From Hymenobacter gummosus (lineage in GTDB: Bacteria; Bacteroidota; Bacteroidia; Cytophagales; Hymenobacteraceae): 64,000 nt of DNA. This document shows, one piece after another, positions 1 to 9,643 of this stretch; the stretch's first letter is position 1, and every line of letters starts with the position of its first letter. The notes beneath the pieces are model-generated. The model made no database searches, was not told the origin of the DNA, and was given only the letters and a program-made list of their open reading frames with translations. The stretch is taken from the NCBI RefSeq assembly GCF_003970915.1, contig NZ_RXOF01000010.1, positions 124,001 to 188,000 of the forward strand, in the 5' to 3' direction. Both the position numbers and the translations under genes were made by a program.

Positions 1-191
1 CGGCCCGCACCGGGGCCGGGCGGCAAAGCTACTGGCTTTTTGGGCAGGGTTTTTGGGGCGTAGCGCATTGGTCGATAAATAGCGGGAAACCGTCGATACA
101 GCGCAGCAAAAGTTGTACTGTCGCTACATAAGCCTTGGATTTAGTCGCTACATTTAAGGCGGTGAAATCCCCCACCCTTACGGGCTACTCT
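1..191. other. Upstream region, no gene seen
   Basis: No supported coding region. The only promoter-like string is TACATTTA at 149-156, one base off the Bacteroidota -7 consensus TAnnTTTG, 36 bp before the chosen start at 192. GTCGCTACAT occurs twice, near 120 and 145, for no clear reason. Confidence 0.4.
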
Positions 192-2429
192 ATGCGGAAA
201 TCTATACGCTTGCGGCGCTTCGCGCCCCTTTTTCTGGCCGTGGCAGGCTGGCTGACGGCCCCCGCCGCCCAGGCCCAGTGCCCGGCCGCCACCAGCGCCT
301 GCACCCCGGGCTCGGCCCCGTCCTCGTCGTTTCCCTTCGGCATGGGCATTCTGAACGTGACGCTGGGCACCATCAACAACACGACCAGCGGCGTGCAGGA
401 CGGCTACCGGGACTACTCCTGCACCATCGGCACCTCGCTCACCATTGGGCAGGACTACCCGCTGACGGTGCGCACCAACGCCTCGGCCGACGAGAACGTG
501 CGCGTGTGGATTGACTTCAACAACGACGGGCAGTTCAGCAACACCCCGCAGAGCAGCGGCGGCGAGCTGGTGTTCAGCAGCGTGGGCCGCGGCGCCCAGA
601 CGGGCACCGTGCGCATCGCGGCCGGGGCCACCACCGGGGTGGCCCTGCGCATGCGCGTGGCGGCCGATTACGCCAACATCACGGCCCTGCCCACGCCCTG
701 CTCCACTCCGCAGTACTCGCAGACGGAGGACTACCGCGTAACGCTGACTTCGACCACCACGGCCCCTACGGCGGGCTTCACCGCCGACCAGACCACCACC
801 TGCTCGGGCTGCGTGCAGTTTACCGACCAGAGCCAGAGCGGGCCCACCAGCTGGCTGTGGGACTTCGGCGACGGGCAAACCGCCACCACCCAGAACCCGC
901 GGCACTGCTACACCACGCCCGGCACGTTTACCGTCCGGCTGACGGCCACTAACTCGGTGGGTTCCAACGTGGCCACGCGCACCAACTACATTACCTACAA
1001 CAACCAGGTGCCGCGCGCGGCCAGCTGCACGCCCGCTACCACGGCCTATTGCTGCGGCTACGGCATCACGCAGCTGCAGCTGGGCACGCTCACCAACAAC
1101 TCCACCGACGGGGTGGGCGGCTACCAGGACTTCACCTGCACCGGCCGCGTCTCGCTGATCGAGGGCAACCGCTACACCCTCTCGCTGCTGACGGGCACCA
1201 ACCCCCAGGACACGCGCGTGTGGCTGGATTTGAACAACGACGGGCAGTTCACGAGCAACGAGATGCTGCTGGAAATGCTCAACCGCACCTCGCCGGTGTC
1301 GGGCACCCTCACCATTCCGGGCGGGGCCGTGCGCAACACGCCGCTGCGCCTGCGCGTCATTTCCGACTTCGTGGGCTCGGGCTTCACCACGTGCTCGGGC
1401 ATTCAGTTCGGGCAGGCCGAGGACTACAACGTGACGATTCAGCCGAACACGCTGCCGCCGGCCCCCGACTTCAGCTCCGACTACTCTTCTACCTGCTCCA
1501 ACCCGGTGCAGTTTACCGACCTGAGCCAGAACGCCCCGACCAGCTGGCTGTGGAACTTCGGCGACGGGCAGACCTCTACCCAGCGCAACCCCACCCACAC
1601 CTACACTGCCTCGGGCGTGTACGACGTGACGCTGACGGCCACCAACGCCAACGGTAGCCAGGTGGCTACCAAGCGCACCTACATTGCCCTGACGGTGCCC
1701 TGCGTGAGCTACTGCGCCTCCACCGGCACCAATACCAATGCCTGGATTACCAGCGTGCAGGTCAGCGGCGGCTCCCTGACTTCGCCCTTCGTGAGCAACA
1801 CGGCGGCCGACGCCAACGGCTACGGCAACTACACCCGCCGCGTGCTGGAGCTGCGCACCGGCAGCACCTACTCGCTGAGTGTGGCCATCAACAACTCGTT
1901 TAACCGCTCGACGACGGTCTGGATTGACTACAACCGCAACGGCACGTTCGACGCCAGCGAGCAGGTGGTCAACGGCACCACCGCTACCACGCTCAGCGCC
2001 AGCTTCACGGTGCCCACGCCGCAGAGCAACATCGGCTTTACTCGCATGCGGGTGCTGATGCGCCTGAACGCCAACACGCCCAACGCCTGCATCCAGAACC
2101 AGCTGAACGCCGAAACGGAGGACTACTCGGTTAATATTTCGGGCCCGCTGGCCACGGCCGGACCGGCCCGCGACATTCCGGGCTTTGAGGTGTACCCCAA
2201 CCCCACGCCCGACGGCCGCCTGCGGCTGCACCTGCCCGCGGCCCCGGCCGGTACCTACGAGGTGCGCGTGGAAAACCTGCTGGGCGCGGTGCTGCTGCGC
2301 CAGCCGGTGCGCCTGAGCCCCGGCGCCGACGCGGCCCTGGCCCTGCCCCAGCTGCCGCAGGGCGTGTACCTGCTGCGCCTCACCGCGGCCGACGGCACCC
2401 AGGCCACCCGCCGCATCGTGCGCAACTAA
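192..2429 (+). CDS. Secreted GEVED/PKD repeat protein, T9SS type A cargo
   Basis: A 745-residue secreted protein of unknown substrate. The ATG at 192 begins a clean signal peptide (basic MRKSIRLRR, hydrophobic core, AQAQ cleavage region); an earlier TTG at 135 would only bury this peptide. Three GEVED-type modules, each with a calcium-binding-like loop (DFNNDGQF near residue 98, DLNNDGQF near 340, DYNRNGTF near 575), alternate with two PKD domains (about 190-270 and 423-500, each with a W-x-F/L-GDGQ strand). The C-terminus (about 664-745) starts with FEVYPNPTPDGR and ends in basic residues, as in T9SS type A sorting domains. It probably sits on the surface or is released by T9SS. Substrate and adhesion role cannot be told from sequence. 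Confidence 0.9.
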   Translation: MRKSIRLRRFAPLFLAVAGWLTAPAAQAQCPAATSACTPGSAPSSSFPFGMGILNVTLGTINNTTSGVQDGYRDYSCTIGTSLTIGQDYPLTVRTNASADENVRVWIDFNNDGQFSNTPQSSGGELVFSSVGRGAQTGTVRIAAGATTGVALRMRVAADYANITALPTPCSTPQYSQTEDYRVTLTSTTTAPTAGFTADQTTTCSGCVQFTDQSQSGPTSWLWDFGDGQTATTQNPRHCYTTPGTFTVRLTATNSVGSNVATRTNYITYNNQVPRAASCTPATTAYCCGYGITQLQLGTLTNNSTDGVGGYQDFTCTGRVSLIEGNRYTLSLLTGTNPQDTRVWLDLNNDGQFTSNEMLLEMLNRTSPVSGTLTIPGGAVRNTPLRLRVISDFVGSGFTTCSGIQFGQAEDYNVTIQPNTLPPAPDFSSDYSSTCSNPVQFTDLSQNAPTSWLWNFGDGQTSTQRNPTHTYTASGVYDVTLTATNANGSQVATKRTYIALTVPCVSYCASTGTNTNAWITSVQVSGGSLTSPFVSNTAADANGYGNYTRRVLELRTGSTYSLSVAINNSFNRSTTVWIDYNRNGTFDASEQVVNGTTATTLSASFTVPTPQSNIGFTRMRVLMRLNANTPNACIQNQLNAETEDYSVNISGPLATAGPARDIPGFEVYPNPTPDGRLRLHLPAAPAGTYEVRVENLLGAVLLRQPVRLSPGADAALALPQLPQGVYLLRLTAADGTQATRRIVRN

Positions 2430-2450
2430 GCGGCCCGCCGCGGCTTTTCT

Positions 2451-2480
2451 CGCCCGGGGCGCTCCGGCCCCGGGCGTTTT
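2451..2480 (+). terminator. Rho-independent terminator
   Basis: A 10-bp GC arm at 2451-2460, a short loop and its complement at 2467-2476 are followed by TTTT. It separates the two cargo genes, so the second is probably transcribed independently. Confidence 0.75.
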
Positions 2481-2507
2481 CCTTTGCCTCTCCTTTCTCC
2501 TTTTTAT

Positions 2508-5500
2508 ATGCTCAAACTTTTCCTCCGCTACGGGTTGCTGCTGCTCCTGCTGGTGGGGCTGGCCCGGCCCCAGGCCCGAGCCTCCCACTTGGTCGGCGGC
2601 GAAATGACCTACCGCTATCTGGGTGCCTCCGGCAACAGTGCCAACCCCTTCCGCTACCGGGTCACGGTGCTGATTTACGTCAACGCCCGCACCACGCAGC
2701 CCAACCAGTCGAGCGTGCCGCTCGGGCGGCCGTTCATTACGGTGAACTTCTTCAACAAGTCGCAGAACGGGGCCCTTATCCGCTCGGTCAACATCAACCA
2801 GCTGAGCAACCCGCTCATCGTGCCGCCGGGCTGCGGCACCAACAGCGCCGTGCAGATTCGCCTGTGCCGCTACGAGGCCGACGTGGACCTGCCCGTGTCG
2901 TTCGACGGCTACTACGCCACTTATACCGACGGCACCCGCAACGCAGGCATCACCAACCTGCGCAACCCTTCCGACTCGCAGCAGCAGACCATTTACATGG
3001 AAATGGCCCCGCCCCTGCTGCCCAACTCCTCGCCCACCTTCTCCGATACGGCCGTGGCCATCGTGTGTCAGGGCGACACCAGCCTGTTTCTGAACAACGC
3101 CGTGGACCCCGATGGGGACCGGCTGATTTACTCGTTCTCCACGCCCTACGACCGGCTGGCCAACCCCTCGCAGTTTACGCCCCCGCCCATTGCCGTCACC
3201 TACGCCAACGGCTTCAGCCCCACGGCGCCCTTCGGGACGGGCCCGGGCAACTTTGCCTCGCTGAACGCCAGCACCGGCCTGGCCCGCTACGCGGTGGCCA
3301 CGCCCGGCAACTACGTGGTGTCGGTGGAAGTGAAGGAGTACCGCACCATCAACGGCCGGGAAATCCTGGTGGGCTCGACCCGGCGGGAAATTCAGCTGGT
3401 GACGCAAACCTGCCCGCCGAATAATACCCCGCAGTTCACGGCCGCCACCCTGGCCCAGCGCGTGTTTACGGTGGAAGAGGGCCAGACGCTGAGCTTCAAC
3501 GTGGCCGCCAACGACCCCGACAACAACGGCATCACCATGAGGGCCAACAGCGTGCTGCTCGACGGCGCGGGGGGCTTCAACGCCACCTTTGCCGGGCAGG
3601 CGGGCACCGTGCTTACCGGCGCCAACACCGGCAGCGTGACTATCAGCGGCGCCAGTGGCCTGAGCGGGCAGTTCCGCTTCACGCCCCGCTGCGGCGAGGC
3701 CCGCGCTACGCCCTACGACGTGGTGCTGACGGCCAACGACATTGTGAACTGCAACTCGAAAACGGCGGCCGAGGTCTTCCAGATTTTCGTGACCCGCACG
3801 CCGGCGCCCGTGGCCCTGCTCGGTGACAGTATCATCTGCGACGCGGCCCAGGTGCGTACCTACACCGCTACGGGCCCGGCCCCGGCGGGCGGCTACACCT
3901 GGCGCGTGACGGGCGGCACCATCCAGGGGCCGGCCAACGGCCCCTCCATTCAGGTGCAGTGGAACACGGTGGGTGCGGGCCGCGTGACGGTGCGCAGCCT
4001 CTCGGCCTTCGGTTGCCAGAGCGACTCGGCCACCCGCGCGGTGAACCTGCGCCCGACCATCAACCTGGGCGTGACAGCCTCCAGCGCAAACATCTGCCTG
4101 GGTCAGTCGACCACGCTCACGGCCACGGGCGGTACCACCTACACCTTCACCGGCGGCGGCCAGCCCCCCTTCATCGGCGCCACCTACACTGTGTCGCCGA
4201 CGCAGACGACCACGTACACCGTCACCTCCGGCGACGGCACCTGCACCACCACGCGCACCATCACCATCAACGTCAACGCGGTGGCCCAGGTCAATGCCGG
4301 CCCGCCCACGCTGACGGTGTGCTCGGGTGAGCCGACCCAGCTGGGCACCCCGGCTCTGACGGGCTACACTTACCAGTGGAGCCCGGCTACCGGCCTGAGC
4401 TCGGCCACCGCCGCGCAACCCACGCTGACGCTGACCACCGGCACCACGCCGACCACGGTGCGCTACATCTTGCTGGCTACCACGCAGCAGGGCTGCCAGG
4501 CCCGCGACACCATCGTGGTGACGGTAAACCCCGCGGCCGTGGCCCGCGCCGGCGCCGACAAGGTTATCTGCTCCGGTGAGTCGACCCAGATTGGCGACGC
4601 GGCTTCGGCCGTGGCGGGCAGCACCTACCAGTGGAGCCCGGCTACCGGCTTGAGCAACGCCACCATTCTGAACCCGACGGTAACGCTGCCCAACCCCAGC
4701 ACCACCACCCCGCTCACTCAGCAATACATTCTGACGGTGCGCACCACCGCCGGCTGCGTGAAAACTGACACGGTGCGGGTGACGGTCAACCCGCTGCCCA
4801 GCGCCCGCGCCGGCGCCACCGATCCGACCGTGTGCTCGGGTGAGCCGACCCAGCTGGGCGCGGCCGCCATTACGGGCTACACCTACCAGTGGAGCCCGGC
4901 CACCGGCCTGAGCAGCACCACCGTGGCCCAGCCCACGGCCACGCTGACCAACACCGGCAGCACCACCATTTCGCAGCAGTACATCGTGCGCGTCATCAAC
5001 ACCAGCTTCCCGGCCTGTGCGCAGACGGATACGGTGGTGGTGAACGTGAAGCCGGCCGCCGACGCCCGCGCCGGTGCCACCGACCCGGTTATCTGCTCGG
5101 GTGCTTCCACCCAGATTGGGGCCACGGCCCTGGCGGGCTACACCTACCAGTGGAGCCCGGCCACCGGCCTGAGCTCGGCCACCAGCGCCCAGCCCACCGT
5201 CACGCTGACGAACCCCAGCACCACCGCCCCGCTCACCCAGCAGTACATCCTGACGGTGCTCAACAGCTTCGGCTGCCAGGACCGCGACACGGTGCTGGTG
5301 ACGGTGAACCCGGCCGTGGTGGCCAACGCCGGCACCCCGACGCGCACCGTGTGCTCGGGCGAAGCCATTACGCTCGGCTCGGCCGCGCTGACGGGCTACA
5401 CCTACCAGTGGAGCCCGGCCACCGGCCTGAGCTCGGCTACCGCGGCCCAGCCGGTGTTTATGCAGACCTTGCCCGCCGGCTCGGCTCCGCAAACCACCGT

Positions 5501-7658
5501 GTACACCCTGACGGCCACCTCGCGTGAAGGCTGCACGGCCACCAGCCAGGTGAGCGTGACGCTGAACCCGGCCGTTGACGCCCGCGCCGGCGCCGACGTG
5601 GATATCTGCTCGGGCAAATCGGCCCAGCTGGGTGCCGCGCCGCTGACGGGCTATACTTACCAGTGGAGCCCGGCTACCGGCCTGAGCAGCACCACCGTGG
5701 CCCAGCCCACCGTGACGGGCACTACCGGCGCCACGGCCACCACCGTGCGCTACATCCTGACGGCCCGCACCTCGCAGGGCTGCTCGCGCAACGACACGGT
5801 GTTTGTGCGCATCAACCCGCGGCCGGAGAATGACAGCATCCAGGGCTCGGCCTCGGTGTGCCCCACGGTGCAGGGCGTGGCCTACAGCATCCGCAACCCG
5901 CGCAGCACCGCTTACCAGTGGATTGTCAACGGCGGTACCATTGCCAGCGGGCAGGGCACGGCGGCTATTACCGTGAACTGGGGCGCGGCCAGCAGCTCGG
6001 CCAACGTGCGCGCCTACCGGGTGAACCCCACCACCGGCTGCTCGTCGGATACGGTGACCTTCCCGGTGCGCATCAACCAGATTCTTATCACGCCGCGGCC
6101 CACCGGCCCCGCGCGGGTGTGCCAGGCCGATGGCCCTTACACCTACCAGACCCAGCTGACGGCCGGCTCGAGCTACGGCTGGCAGATTATCGGCGGCACG
6201 CAGGTCAGCACCAACCAGGCCTCAGTGGTGATTAACTGGACCCGCCCCGGCCTCGGCAAGATTGTGGTGACGGAATCGAGCAACCCGGCCGGCGGCCGCT
6301 GCCTCGGCACCTCCGATACCCTGTACGTGACGGTGCTGCCCTCGCCGGTGGCCCAGACCATCAGCGGCCCGAACCGCCTGTGCGCCGGCAACGCCGCCAC
6401 CTTCTCGCTGCCTTCCACGGCTGGCTCTACCTACCGCTGGGCGCTGGGCACCACCGTGCTTGCCAGCACCGGCAACGCGGTGACGCTGCCGGCTGCCTCG
6501 CTGCCCGTGGGCACCTACACGCTCACGGCCACCGAAACCAACGCCCAGAGCTGCGCCGGCCCGGTGGCCACGCGCACCTTCACCGTGGACCCGCTGCCGG
6601 CGGCCCCGACGGTAACCGGTCCGCGCGCCATCTGCCCCGAGGGCCTGACGGGCATTACCTACAGCGTGGGCACGCCCAGCAGCACCAGCACCTACCAGTG
6701 GACGGTAGTGGGCGGCACCATCACCGCCGGCCAAGGCACCGGCTCGGTGACGGTAAGCTTCGCGGCCGCGGCTACCACGCGCAGCGTTGCGGTGACGGAA
6801 ACCTCGCAGTTTGGCTGCGCCGGCCCGGCCACCACTATTACGCTGCCGCTCGACAACGCCACGGTGGCGCTGCGGACGGCCTCGGTGAGCCTCACGGATG
6901 ACCGCCGCATCACCCTGGCCCTGAACGTGGCCGACCGCACGAACAACACCAACCAGGTGCGCATCATGCGCCGCAACGCCGGTAGCACCGCCGCCTTCGT
7001 GCAGGTGGGCACGGTGGCCAACTCGGCCGCTACCTACGACGACGCCACGGTGGACGCCGACGCCACGGCCTACGAGTACCGCCTGGATTTGCTCAACAGC
7101 TGCGGCACCACGCTGGGCAGCACCAACCACACCACCGTACGCCTGCAAACCACGGCCGACGAGCAAACAGGCAAGGTGATGCTGAACTGGAATGCCTACC
7201 AGGGCTTCACGGTGGGCAGCTACGAAGTGTGGCGCACGCTCGACGGGGGCACCGCCACCAAGGTAGCCACCGTGCCGGCCGGCACCCTGAGCACCGAGCT
7301 GACCGTGGGCCGCGAAGGCTTCGACCAGGTGTTCCGCATCAAGGTGCTGGGCACGGGCGCGACGCCGGCCGAAGCTTGGTCGAACGACTCGCGCACGGCC
7401 TTCGAAAACCCGCTGGCGTTCTACAACATCATCACGCCCAACGGGGACGGCCTCAACGACGTGTTCACCATCAAGAACGTGGAGCTGTACCCCGGCAACC
7501 GCATTGCCATCTTCAACCGCTGGGGCCGCGAGGTGTACCGCACCACCAACTACCGCAACACCTGGAACGGCGAGGCTCAGCCCACCGGCACGTACTACTT
7601 CCTCTTCACCGAAGCCTCGGGCAAGGTGACCAAGGGCTGGTTTGAAATAACCCGCTAA
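2508..7658 (+). CDS. Giant Ig-like repeat protein, T9SS type B cargo (gliding-motility-type C-terminus)
   Basis: A 1716-residue secreted protein. The ATG at 2508 gives MLKLFLRYG followed by a long leucine core, a typical signal peptide, and is preferred over the upstream TTG at 2484. The N-terminal part (SHLVGGEMTYRYLG onward) matches the start of many Cytophagales gliding-associated surface proteins. The middle holds six near-identical modules of about 85 residues (about residues 600-1100), each with ICSGE...LG, TYQWSPATGLS and a closing DTVxVTVNP. The last 80 residues contain NIITPNGDGLNDVF and FNRWGREVY, the hallmarks of the T9SS type B (CHU_C) domain. Such proteins are exported by T9SS and held at the surface; adhesion or gliding support is inferred. 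Confidence 0.92.
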   Translation: MLKLFLRYGLLLLLLVGLARPQARASHLVGGEMTYRYLGASGNSANPFRYRVTVLIYVNARTTQPNQSSVPLGRPFITVNFFNKSQNGALIRSVNINQLSNPLIVPPGCGTNSAVQIRLCRYEADVDLPVSFDGYYATYTDGTRNAGITNLRNPSDSQQQTIYMEMAPPLLPNSSPTFSDTAVAIVCQGDTSLFLNNAVDPDGDRLIYSFSTPYDRLANPSQFTPPPIAVTYANGFSPTAPFGTGPGNFASLNASTGLARYAVATPGNYVVSVEVKEYRTINGREILVGSTRREIQLVTQTCPPNNTPQFTAATLAQRVFTVEEGQTLSFNVAANDPDNNGITMRANSVLLDGAGGFNATFAGQAGTVLTGANTGSVTISGASGLSGQFRFTPRCGEARATPYDVVLTANDIVNCNSKTAAEVFQIFVTRTPAPVALLGDSIICDAAQVRTYTATGPAPAGGYTWRVTGGTIQGPANGPSIQVQWNTVGAGRVTVRSLSAFGCQSDSATRAVNLRPTINLGVTASSANICLGQSTTLTATGGTTYTFTGGGQPPFIGATYTVSPTQTTTYTVTSGDGTCTTTRTITINVNAVAQVNAGPPTLTVCSGEPTQLGTPALTGYTYQWSPATGLSSATAAQPTLTLTTGTTPTTVRYILLATTQQGCQARDTIVVTVNPAAVARAGADKVICSGESTQIGDAASAVAGSTYQWSPATGLSNATILNPTVTLPNPSTTTPLTQQYILTVRTTAGCVKTDTVRVTVNPLPSARAGATDPTVCSGEPTQLGAAAITGYTYQWSPATGLSSTTVAQPTATLTNTGSTTISQQYIVRVINTSFPACAQTDTVVVNVKPAADARAGATDPVICSGASTQIGATALAGYTYQWSPATGLSSATSAQPTVTLTNPSTTAPLTQQYILTVLNSFGCQDRDTVLVTVNPAVVANAGTPTRTVCSGEAITLGSAALTGYTYQWSPATGLSSATAAQPVFMQTLPAGSAPQTTVYTLTATSREGCTATSQVSVTLNPAVDARAGADVDICSGKSAQLGAAPLTGYTYQWSPATGLSSTTVAQPTVTGTTGATATTVRYILTARTSQGCSRNDTVFVRINPRPENDSIQGSASVCPTVQGVAYSIRNPRSTAYQWIVNGGTIASGQGTAAITVNWGAASSSANVRAYRVNPTTGCSSDTVTFPVRINQILITPRPTGPARVCQADGPYTYQTQLTAGSSYGWQIIGGTQVSTNQASVVINWTRPGLGKIVVTESSNPAGGRCLGTSDTLYVTVLPSPVAQTISGPNRLCAGNAATFSLPSTAGSTYRWALGTTVLASTGNAVTLPAASLPVGTYTLTATETNAQSCAGPVATRTFTVDPLPAAPTVTGPRAICPEGLTGITYSVGTPSSTSTYQWTVVGGTITAGQGTGSVTVSFAAAATTRSVAVTETSQFGCAGPATTITLPLDNATVALRTASVSLTDDRRITLALNVADRTNNTNQVRIMRRNAGSTAAFVQVGTVANSAATYDDATVDADATAYEYRLDLLNSCGTTLGSTNHTTVRLQTTADEQTGKVMLNWNAYQGFTVGSYEVWRTLDGGTATKVATVPAGTLSTELTVGREGFDQVFRIKVLGTGATPAEAWSNDSRTAFENPLAFYNIITPNGDGLNDVFTIKNVELYPGNRIAIFNRWGREVYRTTNYRNTWNGEAQPTGTYYFLFTEASGKVTKGWFEITR
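4300..5820 (+). repeat. Six tandem 85-86-codon modules inside the cargo gene
   Basis: The TYQWSPATGLS segment recurs with its Tyr codon at 4371, 4626, 4884, 5145, 5403 and 5658. Spacings are 255, 258, 261, 258 and 255 bp, all multiples of three, so copy changes keep the frame. The DNA is nearly identical around each core, pointing to recent duplication or gene conversion. Confidence 0.9.
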
Positions 7659-7680
7659 CCACGCCTGCCTTGAAGCCAAA

Positions 7681-7715
7681 CGGCCGCCCGGAATCATCCG
7701 GGCGGCCGTTTTCGT
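7681..7715. terminator. Terminator between convergent genes
   Basis: The arm CGGCCGCCCGGA at 7681 pairs with its complement ending at 7708, followed by TTTTCGTT and preceded by AAA. It lies between convergent genes and could end transcription from both sides. Confidence 0.8.
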
Positions 7716-7738
7716 TGGGGCTAGCTGGTACGGGACGC

Positions 7739-9547
7739 TTACTTGCGGGCGGCGGCCCAGGCGTCCATGCGCTTTTCCAGCACGGCCAGCGGCATGGAGC
7801 CCCCGGCCAGGATTTCGTCGTGGAAGGCGCGCAGGTCGAACTTCGGGCCGAGCTGCTTTTCGTAGCGGGCCCGCAGCTCGCTGATTTTGAGCTGGCCGGT
7901 TTTGTACATGAGCGCCTGCCCGGGCACGGCCATGTAGCGCTCCACCTCGGCCGTGGCGCCCTGCTCGCTGATGGCCTCGTTGGCCCGCATGTACTGAATG
8001 GCCTGCTCGCGGGTAAGCTTGCCGGTGTGCAGGCCCACGTCGACCACCAGCCGGATGGCGCGGTGAATTTCGGCCCCCAGGTGGCCCATCAGCTGGTTGG
8101 GGTCCTGGAACACGCCCAGCTCCGGCCCCAGACTTTCGGTGTAGAGCGCCCAGCCCTCGTTGAACACGCCGTAGCCGCCGAAGCGGCGGAAATCGGGCAG
8201 CTGCGTGTTTTCCTGCTGCAACGATACCTGGTAGTGGTGGCCCGGAATGGCCTCGTGCAGAAACAGCGTTTCCATGGCCGGGTTGGCTACGGTGTTGAAC
8301 TTCAGCGGGTCGAGGATGGGCACGTAGAAGATGCCCGGCCGCGTGCCGTCGGCGGAGCCGCGGTTGTACTGCGCCGACGCCGAGGCGGCCCGAAACGCCT
8401 CGGTGGCGCGGACTTCGAAGGGCGTTTTGGGGGTGCGGCTGAACAGCTTGGGCAATTGCGGCGTGATGCGCGCCTGCACCGCCTCGAAGGCCGCCAGCAC
8501 CTCCTGTTCCGTCTTGAAGGGCCGGAATTTGGGGTCGGAGTCGACGTAGGCGAAGTAGGCCTGCAGGTCGCCCTTGAAGCCGGTTTGGGCCTTCACCCGC
8601 TCCATTTCGGCCTGGATGCGCTTTACCTCGGCCAGGCCGATCTGGTAGATTTCCTCCGGGGTGCGGTTGGTGGTGGTGCTGGTTTGCACGGCGAAGGCGT
8701 AGCGGGCCGCGCCCTGCGGCAGCGCCCCGATGCCGCTGCTGCTGCGGGCCCGGGGCAGGTACTCCGTTTCGAGGAAGTCGGCCAGCTTCTGGTAGGGGGC
8801 CACCACGTCGCGCCGGATGGCCTCGGTGAAGAGCGGGGTCAGGCGGGCTTTGTCGGCGTCGGTGAAGGAGGCGGGATACTTCGCTACGGGGCCGTAGAAC
8901 AGGTTTTTGCTGGGCTCGGCCACCGCCACGGCGCGTAGCTGGCTTACCATCTTGGGCACCAGCGCCTTGGGCAGCACCACCCCGGCCCGCATGCCGCGGC
9001 GGAAGTTGCTGATGGCCGAATCGGCCCAGACCGGGAAGCCGCGCAGGCGGGCCAGCCAGTTGTCGTAGTCCTGCACCGTCTTGAAGGGCTGGGCGCCGGT
9101 GCCGGTGCCCAGCTGCACCAGGGAGCTGGGCAGGCTGAAGAACTGGTTGAAGGGCATCATCCAGTTGTTGAACTGGAAGCCGGCCAGGTTCTGGTCCAGC
9201 GAGTACGCCATCATGTCGTAGCTCACCTGGTCGGTGGGGTTCAGGCGGGCGCGGTCGATTTTCTGGAGCTGGGTGCGGTAGCGCTGGTAGAAGCCGCGCA
9301 CCTGCTCGCGCCGGGCCTGGGTCTGGTCGTTGGGAAACTGGTCGTTGTAGCGGTTGTCGCCGCGGCTGGTGGCCAGAAACGGAAACAGCCGGACTTCCTC
9401 TTCCGCGTAGGCGGCAAACAGGGCGGCCAGCGGTGCCGACGCGCTGGTACTGGTGGGGGCCGGCTTGGCGGCCGGCTTAGCTTTTTGGGCCAGAGCCGGT
9501 TGGGCCAGGGCGGCGGTCAGGCCGACGAGTAGGCCAAAAGTTTTCAT
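7739..9547 (-). CDS. DUF885 family putative zinc peptidase
   Basis: A 602-residue exported protein of the DUF885 family, related to M32-like zincin peptidases. MKTFGLLVGLTAALAQPALAQ is a signal peptide, so it acts in the periplasm or outer membrane. The family signature HEAIPGHHYQ lies near residue 434 and contains the two metal-ligand histidines and the catalytic glutamate of an HExxH-like site; a glutamate-rich stretch (NEGWALYTESLGPELG) follows about 30 residues later, as expected for the third ligand. The length is normal for bacterial members. The substrate is not known; peptides are the usual guess. It is divergent from the esterase-family gene at 9644, which shares its upstream region. 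Confidence 0.9.
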   Translation of the reverse strand: MKTFGLLVGLTAALAQPALAQKAKPAAKPAPTSTSASAPLAALFAAYAEEEVRLFPFLATSRGDNRYNDQFPNDQTQARREQVRGFYQRYRTQLQKIDRARLNPTDQVSYDMMAYSLDQNLAGFQFNNWMMPFNQFFSLPSSLVQLGTGTGAQPFKTVQDYDNWLARLRGFPVWADSAISNFRRGMRAGVVLPKALVPKMVSQLRAVAVAEPSKNLFYGPVAKYPASFTDADKARLTPLFTEAIRRDVVAPYQKLADFLETEYLPRARSSSGIGALPQGAARYAFAVQTSTTTNRTPEEIYQIGLAEVKRIQAEMERVKAQTGFKGDLQAYFAYVDSDPKFRPFKTEQEVLAAFEAVQARITPQLPKLFSRTPKTPFEVRATEAFRAASASAQYNRGSADGTRPGIFYVPILDPLKFNTVANPAMETLFLHEAIPGHHYQVSLQQENTQLPDFRRFGGYGVFNEGWALYTESLGPELGVFQDPNQLMGHLGAEIHRAIRLVVDVGLHTGKLTREQAIQYMRANEAISEQGATAEVERYMAVPGQALMYKTGQLKISELRARYEKQLGPKFDLRAFHDEILAGGSMPLAVLEKRMDAWAAARK

Positions 9548-9556
9548 TTGAAGTGC

Positions 9557-9579
9557 AGATTGATAAGTTGGCTCAATCT
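9557..9579. promoter_or_regulatory. Dyad in divergent promoter region
   Basis: A perfect 7-bp dyad, AGATTGA at 9557-9563 and TCAATCT at 9573-9579 with a 9-bp spacer, lies between the divergent starts at 9547 and 9644. Arm length and position would suit an operator acting on one or both genes. No regulator is encoded next to it, so this is a prediction only. Confidence 0.3.
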
Positions 9580-9643
9580 ACTTCGTTTTTAGGTTCGCCG
9601 GCCCTTGCCCCGCGCCCGGTGCTTATCCTCTTCCTTGGTTGTT

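Noticed and set aside
141-5492. A 1783-codon open frame on the minus strand opposite the two cargo genes
   Set aside because: It arises from GC-rich third positions of the plus-strand genes. The translation is Arg/Gly/His-rich, lacks domains and a signal, and spans the terminator between the two real genes.
4300-5820. Regularly spaced repeats as a CRISPR array
   Set aside because: Period is 255-261 bp, the spacers are also similar, and the region codes for protein.
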